Assembly (NCBI RefSeq): GCF_006716185.1
Contig: NZ_VFOP01000001.1
Location: forward strand, 620,001-684,000
Reading direction: 5' to 3'
Source of the DNA: Ornithinicoccus hortensis
Lineage (GTDB): Bacteria > Actinomycetota > Actinomycetes > Actinomycetales > Dermatophilaceae
DNA length: 64,000 nt
A program made the position numbers and the translations under genes. This document shows positions 51,378-61,002 of this stretch, piece after piece. How positions within the stretch are numbered: position 1 is the first letter of the stretch; each line of letters starts with the position of its first letter. The notes below the pieces were generated by a model that saw only the letters and a list, made by a program, of their open reading frames with translations, made no database searches and had not been told where the DNA came from.

Positions 51378-52093
51378 ACAATACGCACAGCCGACTCATC
51401 GAGGGCTACCTCGAGGACCTCGCCCGCCGGCTCGCGAGCCTGCCTCCCGAGGATCGGATGGAGGTGCTCGACGGCGTGCGCGAGCACATCGACACCGCTC
51501 TGGCGGACCGGCCGGGCCCCTCCGAGGAGGAGGTCCGGGCGGTCCTCGCCGAGGTCGGTCCGTCGGAGGAGGTCGCGCGGGAGGCCTACGCGGGGCGTCC
51601 GGCAGTGGTCGGCGTCGCCGGCCCGATGTCCGCTCCGTACCCCGACCGGCCACCGCTGGCCAGCCGCGACTGGGTGCCCGTTTTCGTGGCCGTGGTGCAG
51701 GTGGTGAGTGTCTTCGCCTCGGCCGTGGTCATCGGGGGATCGTCGGCCTGGGTGGTGACGAGCACGGACTCCTCGGGGGCGAGCACCTCCTCCTTCGGCG
51801 GCAGCATCGTCGCCGCGACCGCGGCCGCGGCCCTGGTCGCCCCGTTGTGGATCGCCCTGGTGCTCTTCGTGGGCAACTCCCGGCTGTGGAACGGCCGGGA
51901 GAAGCTGGCGCACATCCTGCTGCTGCCGGTGGTCCTCGCCCTGATGGGCCTGCTGCCGGAGCTCGGTAACGCCCTGGTCGGCGTGAACGGGGTGTATGCC
52001 GGGTCCTGGGCCGCCCTCGCGCTGGTCGTGCTGGGCGGTGGCTGGCTGGTGGTCCGCCTCACCCGGGCCGGGCTGGGACGCGTCCGGCGGTGA
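51374..52093 (+). CDS. HAAS-domain (DUF1700-like) membrane protein
   Basis: 239 residues. The N-terminal 75 form a HAAS-type helical module (EGYLEDLARRLASLPPEDRM, LDGVREHIDTAL, EVGPSEEVAREA). Four membrane helices follow (about 95-230). Proteins of this kind are encoded directly after padR and probably transmit or buffer an envelope signal. The GTG overlaps the padR stop. A leaderless promoter for the next gene begins right at its end. Confidence 0.85.
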   Translation: MNNTHSRLIEGYLEDLARRLASLPPEDRMEVLDGVREHIDTALADRPGPSEEEVRAVLAEVGPSEEVAREAYAGRPAVVGVAGPMSAPYPDRPPLASRDWVPVFVAVVQVVSVFASAVVIGGSSAWVVTSTDSSGASTSSFGGSIVAATAAAALVAPLWIALVLFVGNSRLWNGREKLAHILLLPVVLALMGLLPELGNALVGVNGVYAGSWAALALVVLGGGWLVVRLTRAGLGRVRR

Positions 52094-52113
52094 CGGACCT
52101 TAGTCTTGCGCCC

Positions 52114-53601
52114 ATGAGACTCGGAGAGCTGGCTGCCGCACTGCACCTGCCCGTGCCCGAGTGCGCAGGACCGGACAGGGACCCGGAGGTCACCGGCATC
52201 ACGCACCAGGCCGCGTGGGCCACGCCCGGCGACGTCTTCGTGGCGATCCGCGGAGCCCGGTTCGACGGGCACGACTTCATCGGGCAGGCAGCGGCCCGCG
52301 GCGCGGTCGCAGTCTTCGGGGAGGGCCTTCCCGACGGGGTGACCAGCCAGCTGCCGTATGTCGTGGTGCCGGCCACCAGGGCGGCGCTGGCCGACGCCGC
52401 CGCCGAGCTGGCCGGTCACCCGAGCCGCCAGCTGACCGTGCTCGGGATCACCGGCACGGACGGCAAGACGACCACCTCCTGCCTGGCGCGGCACCTGCTG
52501 CGCAGCGCGGGGCGGCCCACCGGGCTGCTGTCTACGATCGGCTACGAACTCCCCGACGGGGAACTGCGGCAGCCGCCCGCCCACTTCACCACCCCCGAGG
52601 CGCCCCAGGTGCAGGCGATCCTGCGGGACATGGTGGCGGCGGGGGCCGAGGACGCGGTCGTGGAGGCCTCCAGCCACGCGATGGCGCTGGACCGGGTGCG
52701 GGGCGTCGACTTCGACGTCGCGATCTGGACCAACCTGACCGGGGAGCACCTGGACTTCCACGGGACGATGGAGCGCTACTTCGCGGACAAGGCCAAGCTG
52801 GTCGAGCGCGCCGCCCACGCGGTCCTCAACGCCGACGACCCGTGGACGGAGCAGTTGCTGCCCCTCGCAGCCGGGCACACGACATACAGCGCGGACGGTG
52901 CGGACGCGGACTGGCGGGCGACCGGCGTCGTGGAGGGGCCGGACGACCTGCGGTTCACCGTGCACGGACCGGACGGTGAGGCCCAGGCCGTCCTGCCGAT
53001 GATCGGGCGGTTCAACGTCGCCAACGCCCTCGCGGCGCTGGCCGGGGCACACCGCACCGGGGTGCCCACGGCCGTCCTGCTGGAGGGGCTGGCCACCTTC
53101 GGCGGCGTCGCCGGGCGGATGGAGATGGTGGCCCGCCAGGACGGCGATCCCCGGGTGATCGTCGACTTCGCGCACACCCCGCCCAGCCTGGAGAAGGCGC
53201 TGGAGACCGTGCGGGTGACGACCGAGGGGCGACTGTGGGTCGTGCTCGGCTCCGCCGGCGGTCCGCGGGACCCGTCCAAGCGGGCCCCGCTGGGGGACGT
53301 CGCGACCCGGTGCGCCGACGTCGCCGTCTTCACCGAGGAGGACCACCGGGACACCCCGTTGGCCGACATCCTCGCCCAGATGGAGCGCGGGGCCCGCGAG
53401 GCGGGCAGGGAGAACTTCACCAGCATCGGCAACCGGGTCGAGGCGATCCGGTATGCCGTCGCGCAGGCGGACCGGGCCGACACCGTGGTGCTGGCCGGCA
53501 AGGGTCCGGAGCACACCCTGGAGCGGGACACCGAGACGATCCCGTGGGACGAGATGGACCAGGCCGTGCAGGCGCTCGCGCTGCGGCGGACGAGGGAATG
53601 A
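52114..53601 (+). CDS. MurE-like Mur ligase paralogue
   Basis: 495 residues with the three Mur-ligase domains. The P-loop is GITGTDGKTTTSCLA (about 112), followed by HFTTPEAP, VEASSHAMALDRVRGV and NLTGEHLDFHGTMERYFADK. The third domain has DFAHTPPSLEKAL and GSAGGPRDPSKRAPLG. The diaminopimelate-recognition DNPR motif of true MurE is missing: the matching stretch reads EEDHRDTP. The gene stands outside a dcw cluster. It is therefore probably a paralogue ligating another amino acid or acting in another pathway. TAGTCT (52101-52106) ends 7 nt before the ATG (leaderless). Confidence 0.82.
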   Translation: MRLGELAAALHLPVPECAGPDRDPEVTGITHQAAWATPGDVFVAIRGARFDGHDFIGQAAARGAVAVFGEGLPDGVTSQLPYVVVPATRAALADAAAELAGHPSRQLTVLGITGTDGKTTTSCLARHLLRSAGRPTGLLSTIGYELPDGELRQPPAHFTTPEAPQVQAILRDMVAAGAEDAVVEASSHAMALDRVRGVDFDVAIWTNLTGEHLDFHGTMERYFADKAKLVERAAHAVLNADDPWTEQLLPLAAGHTTYSADGADADWRATGVVEGPDDLRFTVHGPDGEAQAVLPMIGRFNVANALAALAGAHRTGVPTAVLLEGLATFGGVAGRMEMVARQDGDPRVIVDFAHTPPSLEKALETVRVTTEGRLWVVLGSAGGPRDPSKRAPLGDVATRCADVAVFTEEDHRDTPLADILAQMERGAREAGRENFTSIGNRVEAIRYAVAQADRADTVVLAGKGPEHTLERDTETIPWDEMDQAVQALALRRTRE

Positions 53602-53628
53602 GCGCCGCCCCACCGTAGGATGCCGCGC

Positions 53629-54513
53629 ATGGGTAAGGCATCACGACGCAAGCGCCGCGACCAGGGCGCCACCAGCAAAGCCGCGTCCTCGCGGGCCCCG
53701 TTCGTCGCGCGTCCCTTCGAGGGGCTGCCGCAGGAGACCGAGTGGGTGGCGATGCGGGAGATCATCCCGGCCGCGACTGCGCCGCTGCAGGTGCGGCTGC
53801 CGGACGCCGAGCCGCGTGAGATCACCCTGGCCAGCGTGCTGCCGGGGGCGCTGCCGGCGTTGCACCGCCAGGACGGCACCGTGCTCGTGGCCCTCCAGTC
53901 GCGCACCTCCAGCGGTGACGCCAGCCGCGACATCGTGGCCGCGATCCAGACCGCCGTGGCCGCCGAGCCGGGCACCACCATCCGCGCCGTGGGACCCGCG
54001 ACCGCGCAGACCCCGCGCCTGGAGGACGTGCTCGTCGAGGGTCAGCAGCTGGACGTCGAGGTGCACGAGGACTTCACCTTCTGGCTGGAGGACCCGGACA
54101 ACGTCACCCCCGAGGTGCAGGCCTCCCTGGAGCAGACCAACGCCGCCGCGGTGCCCACCGAGAAGCTGGAGGGGCAACCCTCCGCCTACTGGTGCAAGAT
54201 GGGCGAGCGGGCCTACATCCGCTGGATCCTGGCCGAGGACGAGGACGCCGCGACCACGGCGCTGGCCCGGTTGCAGGCCGCCGGCCAGCACACGCTCGGC
54301 GAGGGCACCACCCTGCTGGGGGCCTTCCGGGCCGCCGGGCTGCTGGTGCCGGTGCTGGAGGTCGACCCCGCGGTCCCGTCCGCCGACCACGTCGGCGCGT
54401 TGGCGGACCTGGCCGACCGGTATGCCGGGGCGCTGGCCAAGACCGAGCCGTTGACACCCGAGGAGCGCCGGGCCCGCGACGGCCTGGTCAGCCGCCAGGT
54501 GACGCTGCGCTGA
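53629..54513 (+). CDS. DUF5926 family protein
   Basis: 294 residues. It starts with a basic MGKASRRKRRDQGA, then a soluble alpha/beta protein with PFEGLPQETEWVAMREIIPA and AYWCKMGERAYIRWILAEDE. This is the actinobacterial DUF5926 family; the function is unknown. TAGGAT (53616-53621) ends 7 nt before ATG 53629; an ATG at 53620 overlaps that box and is unlikely. It is followed after 13 bp by the GT2 gene, a frequent pairing. Confidence 0.78.
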   Translation: MGKASRRKRRDQGATSKAASSRAPFVARPFEGLPQETEWVAMREIIPAATAPLQVRLPDAEPREITLASVLPGALPALHRQDGTVLVALQSRTSSGDASRDIVAAIQTAVAAEPGTTIRAVGPATAQTPRLEDVLVEGQQLDVEVHEDFTFWLEDPDNVTPEVQASLEQTNAAAVPTEKLEGQPSAYWCKMGERAYIRWILAEDEDAATTALARLQAAGQHTLGEGTTLLGAFRAAGLLVPVLEVDPAVPSADHVGALADLADRYAGALAKTEPLTPEERRARDGLVSRQVTLR

Positions 54514-54526
54514 GGCCGGTGACCCG

Positions 54527-55285
54527 GTGAGCACCAGGGTGGCGGCCGTCGTGCCGGCCAAGGACGAGGCACAGCGGCTGGCGGCCACGCTGGTGGCTTT
54601 CGGCGACCTCCGGGAGGTCGACCTCGTCGTGGTCGTCGACGACGGCAGCACCGACGACACCAGCGCGATCGCCGCCGCCGAGGGCGCCGTGGTCGTGCGG
54701 CACCCCAGCAACCGGGGCAAGGCGGCCGCCATGACAAGCGGGGCCGCCGAGGTGGCCCGGCTCGACGGACTCCAGCAGGACGGGCCGGACGGCCCCGCAG
54801 AGCCGCGGGCGCTGCTGTTCGTGGACGCCGACCTGCAGGAGAGCGCGGCCAACCTGGGCCCGCTGTGCGCACCGGTGCTCGAGGGACGGGCCGATATGAC
54901 CATCGCCGTGCTGCCGCCGCAGCTGCGGCGTGGCGGCGGGTTCGGGCTCGTCGTTCGGATGGCCACCACCGGGATCCAGCGGCTCACCGGGTGGACCCCG
55001 ACGCAGCCGCTGAGCGGCATGCGCTGCCTGTCCCGCGCCGCGTTCGACGGGGCGCTGCCGCTGGCCGGCGGGTGGGGCGTCGAGGTCGGGCTCACGGTCG
55101 ACGTGCTGCGGGGAGGCGGTCGCGTGCTGGAGGTGCCCTGCGAGCTGCACCACCGGGTCACCGGGCGTGACCTGCGGTCCCAGGTGCACCGGGCCCGGCA
55201 GTACCGGGACGCCTGGTGGGCGCTGGCCCGCCGCGGCGCCTGGCGACCGTCCCGCGCCGGTGGGCCGGACGGTGCGGGCGGGTAA
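54527..55285 (+). CDS. GT2 family glycosyltransferase
   Basis: 252 residues with the GT-A fold. It begins RVAAVVPAKDEAQRLAATL; nucleotide binding is VVVVDDGSTDDTSAIA, the metal site DxD is LLFVDADLQES, and the acceptor side has LSGMRCLSRAAFDGALPLAG and WGVEVGLTVDVLR. It resembles dolichyl-phosphate-sugar synthase-like and glucosyl-3-phosphoglycerate synthase-like enzymes without a membrane anchor. It is likely co-transcribed with DUF5926, and the convergent membrane gene at 55586 often accompanies it. Confidence 0.85.
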   Translation: MSTRVAAVVPAKDEAQRLAATLVAFGDLREVDLVVVVDDGSTDDTSAIAAAEGAVVVRHPSNRGKAAAMTSGAAEVARLDGLQQDGPDGPAEPRALLFVDADLQESAANLGPLCAPVLEGRADMTIAVLPPQLRRGGGFGLVVRMATTGIQRLTGWTPTQPLSGMRCLSRAAFDGALPLAGGWGVEVGLTVDVLRGGGRVLEVPCELHHRVTGRDLRSQVHRARQYRDAWWALARRGAWRPSRAGGPDGAGG

Positions 55286-55350
55286 GCGATGACCTGTCGA
55301 CCTGCGGACCGGGCGGCGGGGGCTGGGCGGCCGTGCCGCGCAGCGTGTGG

Positions 55351-55386
55351 GGAAACTTGTGGGGCCTATAGCACCCAAATGTTTCC
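55351..55386. repeat. Long imperfect inverted repeat in the 55286-55585 gap
   Basis: Arms GGAAACTTGTGGG and CCCAAATGTTTCC match at 11 of 13 positions around a 10-nt loop GCCTATAGCA. It lies between convergent genes and is unusually A/T-rich for this genome, so it could be a bidirectional terminator. The TATAG in the loop also allows a promoter/operator reading. Otherwise the 300-bp gap shows no gene. Confidence 0.5.
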
Positions 55387-55585
55387 GCGCAAGGAGTGCG
55401 GGCGGTCCGTCGGGCGGGCGTCGGAGGCATCCGGCCCGGGGCGCACGGCATACGACGGGGTAGCTCAGCTCACGACCGACCCTCGAGAGACGAGCGCGCG
55501 CGGTGGCTGGAGGGCGACAGGCACGCACCGCGGCACCGCAGTCTGGAGGGATGGCTGGACGGGCGGCGACGGTCGTGGCGGTCGT

Positions 55586-57691
55586 CTACCGATGCGCCGG
55601 ATCCCCGGTGCCGGGGTCTAGCCGCAGCCGGACGGCGAGCAGGGTGGCGACGACGATCGCCAGGCCAATGCCGACGATGGCGATGCCCGAGTCGTTGAGC
55701 CCCCACCCGATCACCCAACAGACCACGAGGGCCAGCGACCCGGCATACAGCATCGGCACCTGCCAGAGGGGAGCCAGCAGCCTGCCGGGTGGGGAATCCG
55801 GGCGGGCCAGCCCCCACACCACGGCCGCGAGCAGCAGCACGGCGACCCAGGAGACCGGGTAGTGCACGAGGATGCCGAGGCTGTTGTCCAGCTTGCGCAG
55901 CACGACGGTCCACGCCGTCCCGTCGACCACGTCCTGGGCGAACGCGCCCAGGTGGGTGCGCTGCTCCGGGGGCCGCAACCAGTCCAGCACCATCAGCACC
56001 GTGGAGACCGCGGCTGCGGCCGCGCCGATCAGCAGGAACCGGAGCGGGGTCAGCCGGACTCCCGCCGCGGCCAGGGACAGCAGCCCGGCGGAGACCAGGA
56101 TCGCCGGCACGCCACCGAAGTCAGCGCCCCAACCGGGCCAGCCGTCGACGACCGCCACCGCGGCCCCGAGCACGAGCACGACGACGGCCGCGGTCCGACC
56201 CCGGCCCAGGGCCGCGGCGAGGAAGGCGGCCAGGAGCAGCACGGCGGCGGCCACGATCCCGAACCCGACGTTGCCCATGCCGTAGAACCGTCCGGCCACG
56301 ACCGGCTGCACGCCGAGCAGGCCGATCAGGCCGAGCCGGCCGCCCCAGACCACGTCGAGGCTCAGCACGGCCACGGTCACCGCGGACACCACCGCCGGGG
56401 GGCCGACGACCGTCCGGCGCCACGGCCCGCTCCAGGCGACCGCGGTGATCAGGGCCGACCACAGCAGGATCACCAGGCCGAGCAGGACCCCTGCGACCAC
56501 CCAACTGTCCGGTCGCCACCAGGGCAGCAGCCCGGCCAGGAAGGTGCTGACCGGGATGGCGGCGGCCGCCGTGGCCACCACCGCTGCGCCGGTCCGGGAC
56601 CGGCGGACAGCCAACACCAGCGCGGCCAGGAAGACCACCAGCAGGGCACCGAGCACGGGTCCGGCGAGCTGCTGGACCATGCTCGCGGCGGCGGCGACCC
56701 CCAGGTCACGGTCGAGCCGCTCGGCCGCGCCCCGGTCGAGGACGGAGACGGGTTGGCCCGCCACGGCGTCCGGGAGGCCGTCGCCGGCCGTCGCGCCCGC
56801 GAGGGTGAGGACCGTGGCGGTGAGGTCGGGCGTGGCGACCATGCCCCACTGCCGGGTGCTGGTGGAGCCGAGCATCCCCGCGGGGCCCTCGTAGCCGGTG
56901 ACCAGGACCGCCCGCAGCGCCGGGGTGGTGCCGGTGTCGGACAGTCCCGCGACGACCACCACCGTGTCCTCCGGCCAGGCCGCGGAGACGCGGGCCAGTT
57001 CGGCATCGAGGGCCGCCGGTGCCGCGCCCTCGTCGGCGATGGTCTCCGGGTCGGCCAGTCCGGTCGCACCGTCCACCAGGTGCACCGAGCACTCCGAGAG
57101 CCGGCCGTCCCACTCCGGCAGGGAGGGTCCGACGTCCCGCACCTCTCCCACCGGGTCGGCGGCACCGACAGCTGCGAGGGGTCCGTATGCCGACACGCAC
57201 CCGCTGCCGCCCGTGGCCAGCGCGTCGGCGAGGGTGCCCAGCTGGGCGTCCAGCGGTCGGGCGGCGGTGCGTTCCAGCCAGGTCTCCCAGCCGGGGAGCG
57301 GGGTGCCCTCCTCCAGCGTGATGCCCTGCGGGCCACAGACGCCCGCGCCGCCACCGGGCAGGTCCGCTGCGGCCCGTTGCCCGGCCCCGAGCGTGAGCCA
57401 CCCGTCCGCCGCGCAGGTGAGCGGGTGCGCCCCCCGCACGACGAGTACGCCGGTGGCTCCCTCCCGGCGCCAGCCGTCCAGGGTCGGCGTGTCCTCGGGG
57501 GTGATGTCGGTCCACTCCAGGCCCGGGACCCCGACCACGACGACGGGCCCCGAGCCGGATCCGCGCAGCGGCACCGCCGAGTCCGACGGGTAGCCCAGTC
57601 CCGCGGCCGACCCGACCCCGCCCACGACCAGCGCGCCCAGCACGGCGGCCAGCAGCGCCCAGGCGAAGCGGCGTCCGGGCAAGAGGGTCAC
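55586..57691 (-). CDS. Large polytopic membrane protein with sulfatase/phosphatase-like ectodomain
   Basis: 701 residues. After one N-terminal helix (about 8-30) there is an ectodomain of about 330 residues (VVVVGVPGLEWTDITPEDTP, LVVRGAHPLTCAADGWLTLG, VVVVAGLSDTG) whose order resembles alkaline-phosphatase/sulfatase-like folds. About eleven membrane helices follow (365-690). The function is unknown. I chose the GTG at 57691 because TACCCT on the minus strand (57703-57698) ends 6 nt upstream, the local leaderless pattern. It is divergent from the DUF4446 gene. Confidence 0.72.
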   Translation of the reverse strand: MTLLPGRRFAWALLAAVLGALVVGGVGSAAGLGYPSDSAVPLRGSGSGPVVVVGVPGLEWTDITPEDTPTLDGWRREGATGVLVVRGAHPLTCAADGWLTLGAGQRAAADLPGGGAGVCGPQGITLEEGTPLPGWETWLERTAARPLDAQLGTLADALATGGSGCVSAYGPLAAVGAADPVGEVRDVGPSLPEWDGRLSECSVHLVDGATGLADPETIADEGAAPAALDAELARVSAAWPEDTVVVVAGLSDTGTTPALRAVLVTGYEGPAGMLGSTSTRQWGMVATPDLTATVLTLAGATAGDGLPDAVAGQPVSVLDRGAAERLDRDLGVAAAASMVQQLAGPVLGALLVVFLAALVLAVRRSRTGAAVVATAAAAIPVSTFLAGLLPWWRPDSWVVAGVLLGLVILLWSALITAVAWSGPWRRTVVGPPAVVSAVTVAVLSLDVVWGGRLGLIGLLGVQPVVAGRFYGMGNVGFGIVAAAVLLLAAFLAAALGRGRTAAVVVLVLGAAVAVVDGWPGWGADFGGVPAILVSAGLLSLAAAGVRLTPLRFLLIGAAAAAVSTVLMVLDWLRPPEQRTHLGAFAQDVVDGTAWTVVLRKLDNSLGILVHYPVSWVAVLLLAAVVWGLARPDSPPGRLLAPLWQVPMLYAGSLALVVCWVIGWGLNDSGIAIVGIGLAIVVATLLAVRLRLDPGTGDPAHR

Positions 57692-57770
57692 CCCAGGAGG
57701 GTAGCGGCGCGACCTGCGGGAATGCTGACACCCGGCGCGGGGAGTCCACCAGTCCGCATACCCTGTCGGC

Positions 57771-58262
57771 GTGACCCTGTCCCCCGAGGTGCTGACCGTG
57801 GTGGCGATCGCCGCTGCGGCACTCGCCGTCGTCGGGCTGCTGCTGGCCTGGCGGGCGCGCCGCGACCACGCCGCGTTGCTGCACCGCTTCGAGGTGCTGT
57901 GGGGCGATGACCCCGGCGACGTGGCCAGTGTGCTGGACCGGCAGTCCGCGGCGCTCGGCACGGAACGGACCCGCATCGACGGCCTGGAACGCACCGTGGC
58001 CGGCCTCCGGGACGAGGTGTCCCAGTCCCTCCAGCACGTGGCGGTCGTGCGCTACGACGCCTTCGGCGACATGGGCGGTCGGTTGTCCTTCTCGGCCGCG
58101 GTCATCGACGACCGGGGCGACGGGATGGTGTTGAGCTCGATCCACGCCCGCGGGGAGTCGCGGACCTACGCCAAGGGGATCGTCGGTGGCCGCAGCGACG
58201 TCACCCTCACCCCGGAGGAGCAGCAGGCGCTCGCGGCCGCCCGGGAGGGCGAGGACGCCTGA
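57771..58262 (+). CDS. DUF4446 family protein
   Basis: 163 residues: an N-terminal membrane helix (about 6-26), a coiled region, and a conserved C-terminal domain with VAVVRYDAFGDMGGRLSFSA and DDRGDGMVLSSIHAR, then SRTYAKGIVGG, diagnostic of DUF4446. The function is unknown. TACCCT (57759-57764) ends 6 nt before the GTG (leaderless). It is convergent with the lipid kinase gene, 25 bp away. Confidence 0.85.
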   Translation: MTLSPEVLTVVAIAAAALAVVGLLLAWRARRDHAALLHRFEVLWGDDPGDVASVLDRQSAALGTERTRIDGLERTVAGLRDEVSQSLQHVAVVRYDAFGDMGGRLSFSAAVIDDRGDGMVLSSIHARGESRTYAKGIVGGRSDVTLTPEEQQALAAAREGEDA

Positions 58263-58287
58263 GCGTCCTGGGCGGTTGCCCTGCCGG

Positions 58288-59508
58288 TCAGGCGCCGCGC
58301 CGTATGACGAGACTCGCCGGCCGGACCTCGACCTCCATCGCGGTGACGGGGCCGAGGGTGTCGCCGTCGAGCTGGATCTCGACGGGCTTGTTCGAGCGGA
58401 TCCGGATCGTCCGGCACTGCAGGTGGTCGACCCGGTCGTGTCCCCGGCGCTGCTTGGTGGCCAGCTGGGCCGCGACCGCCCCCCAGCCGACGACGCCCTC
58501 GGGGGAGAGCAGCACCACGTCCATCGCGCCGTCGTCGGCCTCGGCGTCCGGCAGCAGCTCCATCCCGCCCTGGAGCTTGCCGACGTTGCCGACGATGACG
58601 CTGCGCACGCGGCGGTGGAACGCCTGGCCGTCGTCGGCGCTGACGTCGACCCGGAACTGGGCGCCGCGCAGGTGCCGGGCACCGTTGATCAGGTAGGCGC
58701 CCCAGCCGAGGTTGGACTTCAGCCGCTCCTCGGTGGTGGCCATCACCTCGGCGTCGAAGCCGAGGCCGGCCATGACGAGGAAGGTGTGCTCCTCGACGGA
58801 GCCGTCGGTGCTGTCGGTGCCGTCGGCGCCGTGGTCGTCGGTCTCCTCCGGTGCACCCTCCGGGGAAGAGTCGGGGGTGGCGGCCAGCTCGGCGTCCGTC
58901 GGCCGGGTCAGGCGTAGGGCACAGGTGTCGATCGGCGCGTTCCGGCCGGTCAGCGCGACCTTCACGGCGGCCTCCAGGTGGTCGCCGGGCAGCCAGTCCA
59001 CCGGCAGCCGCAGGTTCCGGGCCAGCAGGTTGCCGGTCCCGGCCGGGAGCAACCCCATCGGCGTCCCCGAGCCGGCCAGCGCCGAGCCCACCACCCGGAC
59101 CGTGCCGTCCCCGCCCATGGCGCAGACCACGTCGACGCCCTCCGCCAGGGCCTGTCGGGTCTGACCGTGACCCGGGTCCTCCACGGTGGTCTCGAGCCAC
59201 AGCGGCTCGGCCCACCCGTGCTCGGCACAGACCCGCTCCACCACGCGGCGGACCTTGCCGATGTCGGTGAATTTGGTCGGGTTGACGACCACGGCCGCCC
59301 GTGGGTGGGCGCCCCGGCGCCGCCGGGCCGGGTCCGGGGAGTCCTCGGGTGCCGCGTCGTCCGCCGGAGGGCTCCCGGCACCGGGCCGGGGGAACCGCGC
59401 CGCCGCGGTGCGCTCCTCGGTCAGGACGAGCCACAGGACCAGCGCGAGCAGCAGCAGCGAGAGGGCCACCGCACCGGCCAGTACCGCCCAACTGGGCTCC
59501 GCGGTCAT
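58288..59508 (-). CDS. Diacylglycerol/sphingosine kinase-like enzyme
   Basis: 406 residues. One N-terminal membrane helix (about 9-28) is followed by the DAGK catalytic domain: AAVVVNPTKFTDIGKVRRVV, nucleotide loop AMGGDGTVRVVG and LLPAGTGNLLARNL. The C-terminal domain has EVMATTEERLKSNLGWGAYL and EIQLDGDTLGPVTAMEVEV. It phosphorylates diacylglycerol or related lipids at the membrane. The start is ATG 59508 or GTG 59511. It is divergent from serS. Confidence 0.88.
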   Translation of the reverse strand: MTAEPSWAVLAGAVALSLLLLALVLWLVLTEERTAAARFPRPGAGSPPADDAAPEDSPDPARRRRGAHPRAAVVVNPTKFTDIGKVRRVVERVCAEHGWAEPLWLETTVEDPGHGQTRQALAEGVDVVCAMGGDGTVRVVGSALAGSGTPMGLLPAGTGNLLARNLRLPVDWLPGDHLEAAVKVALTGRNAPIDTCALRLTRPTDAELAATPDSSPEGAPEETDDHGADGTDSTDGSVEEHTFLVMAGLGFDAEVMATTEERLKSNLGWGAYLINGARHLRGAQFRVDVSADDGQAFHRRVRSVIVGNVGKLQGGMELLPDAEADDGAMDVVLLSPEGVVGWGAVAAQLATKQRRGHDRVDHLQCRTIRIRSNKPVEIQLDGDTLGPVTAMEVEVRPASLVIRRGA

Positions 59509-59636
59509 CACCGCCGTTCTCGCATCGTGGTCACCAGCACACCGTAAACCCGTCGGGAGCCTCTCCCCGTCACCGGGCGGCGGCCGGGGCCGGGTATCCG
59601 GTTCGCCCCGTTGCCCGCGGTCACTAGGCTGAGGGG

Positions 59637-60908
59637 GTGATCGACATACGTGAGCTCCGTGACGACCCCGAGCGGGTGCGCGCCTCGCAGCGCGCCCGCG
59701 GCGAAGACCCCGACGTGGTCGACGCCGTGCTGCAGGCCGACCAGCAGCACCGCTCCGGGCTGGCGGAGTACGAGCGGCTCCGGGCCGAGCAGAAGGCCTT
59801 CGGCAAGAAGGTCGCCGCCGCGCAGGGCGAGGAGAAGCAGGCCCTCCTGGCCGAGGTCAAGGAGACCGCGGCGCGGGTCAAGGAGCTGGACCAGGCCAAG
59901 GACGAGGTCGCGGCCGAGCGCGACCGGTTGCTGCGCTCCATCGGCAACGTGATCATCGACGGCGTCCCGTCCGGGGGCGAGGACGACTTCGTGGTCCTGG
60001 AGGAGCACGGCACGCCGCGCGACTTCGCCGCCGAGGGGTTCGCCCCGAAGGACCACCTGGAGCTGGGTGAGCTGCTCGGGGCGATCGACATGGCCCGCGG
60101 CGCCAAGGTGGCCGGGTCGAGGTTCTACTACCTCACCGGTCCCGGCGCCCGCCTGGAGAACGCGCTGCTCCAGCTCGCGCTGCAGCGGGCGCACGAGCAC
60201 GGCTTCACCCAGCTGACCGTCCCGACCCTGGTCAACCCGACCACGATGGGTGGGGCCGGGTTCCTGGACGCGCACGCCGAGGAGGTCTACCGCCTCGAGG
60301 CCGACGACCTCTACCTCACCGGCACCTCGGAGGTGGCCCTGGCCGGCTACCACGCCGACGAGATCCTCGACCTGTCGGACGGTCCGCTGCGCTACGTGGC
60401 CCAGTCCACCTGCTACCGGCGGGAGGCGGGCAGCTACGGCAAGGACACCCGCGGCATCATCCGGGTGCACCAGTTCAACAAGGTCGAGATGTTCGTCTAC
60501 TGCCGCGCCGAGGACGCCGAGGCCCAGCACCAACAGTTGCTGGAGTGGGAGCGCGGGATGCTGGACGACATGCAGGTCCCCTACCGGGTGATCGATACCG
60601 CCGCAGGCGACCTCGGCGGCCCGGCGGCCCGCAAGTTCGACTGCGAGGCGTGGGTGCCGACCCAGGAGCGCTACCGCGAGCTCACCTCGACCTCGAACTG
60701 CACGACCTTCCAGGCGCGGCGGCTGGGCACCCGGGAGCGCGGGCCCGACGGCGGGGGCACCAGGTCCGTGGCGACGTTGAACGGCACGCTGGCCACCACC
60801 CGCTGGATGGTGGCGATCCTGGAGAATCACCAGCAGCCCGACGGCTCCGTCGTGGTCCCCGAGGTGCTGCGCCCCTTCCTGGGGCAGGACGTCCTCACGC
60901 CCCGCTGA
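59637..60908 (+). CDS. serS: Seryl-tRNA synthetase
   Basis: 423 residues, full length for this class II enzyme. The N-terminal tRNA-binding coiled coil spans about 25-100. The catalytic core has motif 2 [20 protein letters not shown] with [10 protein letters not shown] and motif 3 [24 protein letters not shown] (59625-59630) ends 6 nt before the GTG at 59637, so it is leaderless. Serine charging also feeds tRNA-Sec if present. Confidence 0.96.
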   Translation: MIDIRELRDDPERVRASQRARGEDPDVVDAVLQADQQHRSGLAEYERLRAEQKAFGKKVAAAQGEEKQALLAEVKETAARVKELDQAKDEVAAERDRLLRSIGNVIIDGVPSGGEDDFVVLEEHGTPRDFAAEGFAPKDHLELGELLGAIDMARGAKVAGSRFYYLTGPGARLENALLQLALQRAHEHGFTQLTVPTLVNPTTMGGAGFLDAHAEEVYRLEADDLYLTGTSEVALAGYHADEILDLSDGPLRYVAQSTCYRREAGSYGKDTRGIIRVHQFNKVEMFVYCRAEDAEAQHQQLLEWERGMLDDMQVPYRVIDTAAGDLGGPAARKFDCEAWVPTQERYRELTSTSNCTTFQARRLGTRERGPDGGGTRSVATLNGTLATTRWMVAILENHQQPDGSVVVPEVLRPFLGQDVLTPR

Positions 60909-61002
60909 CCGCCGCGGGTCCGCCACCGGGAGGAGGGGACGGACCCCGCGGTCCCCCTCGGGACGGATCCGGGCGACGGTGCGGCGGGCCTACCCTGTCG
61001 GG

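Noticed and set aside
55455-55500. tRNA-like GGGGTAGCTCAG stretch
   Set aside because: It resembles a tRNA D-arm, but no anticodon stem, T-arm (GTTCRA) or acceptor pairing follows.
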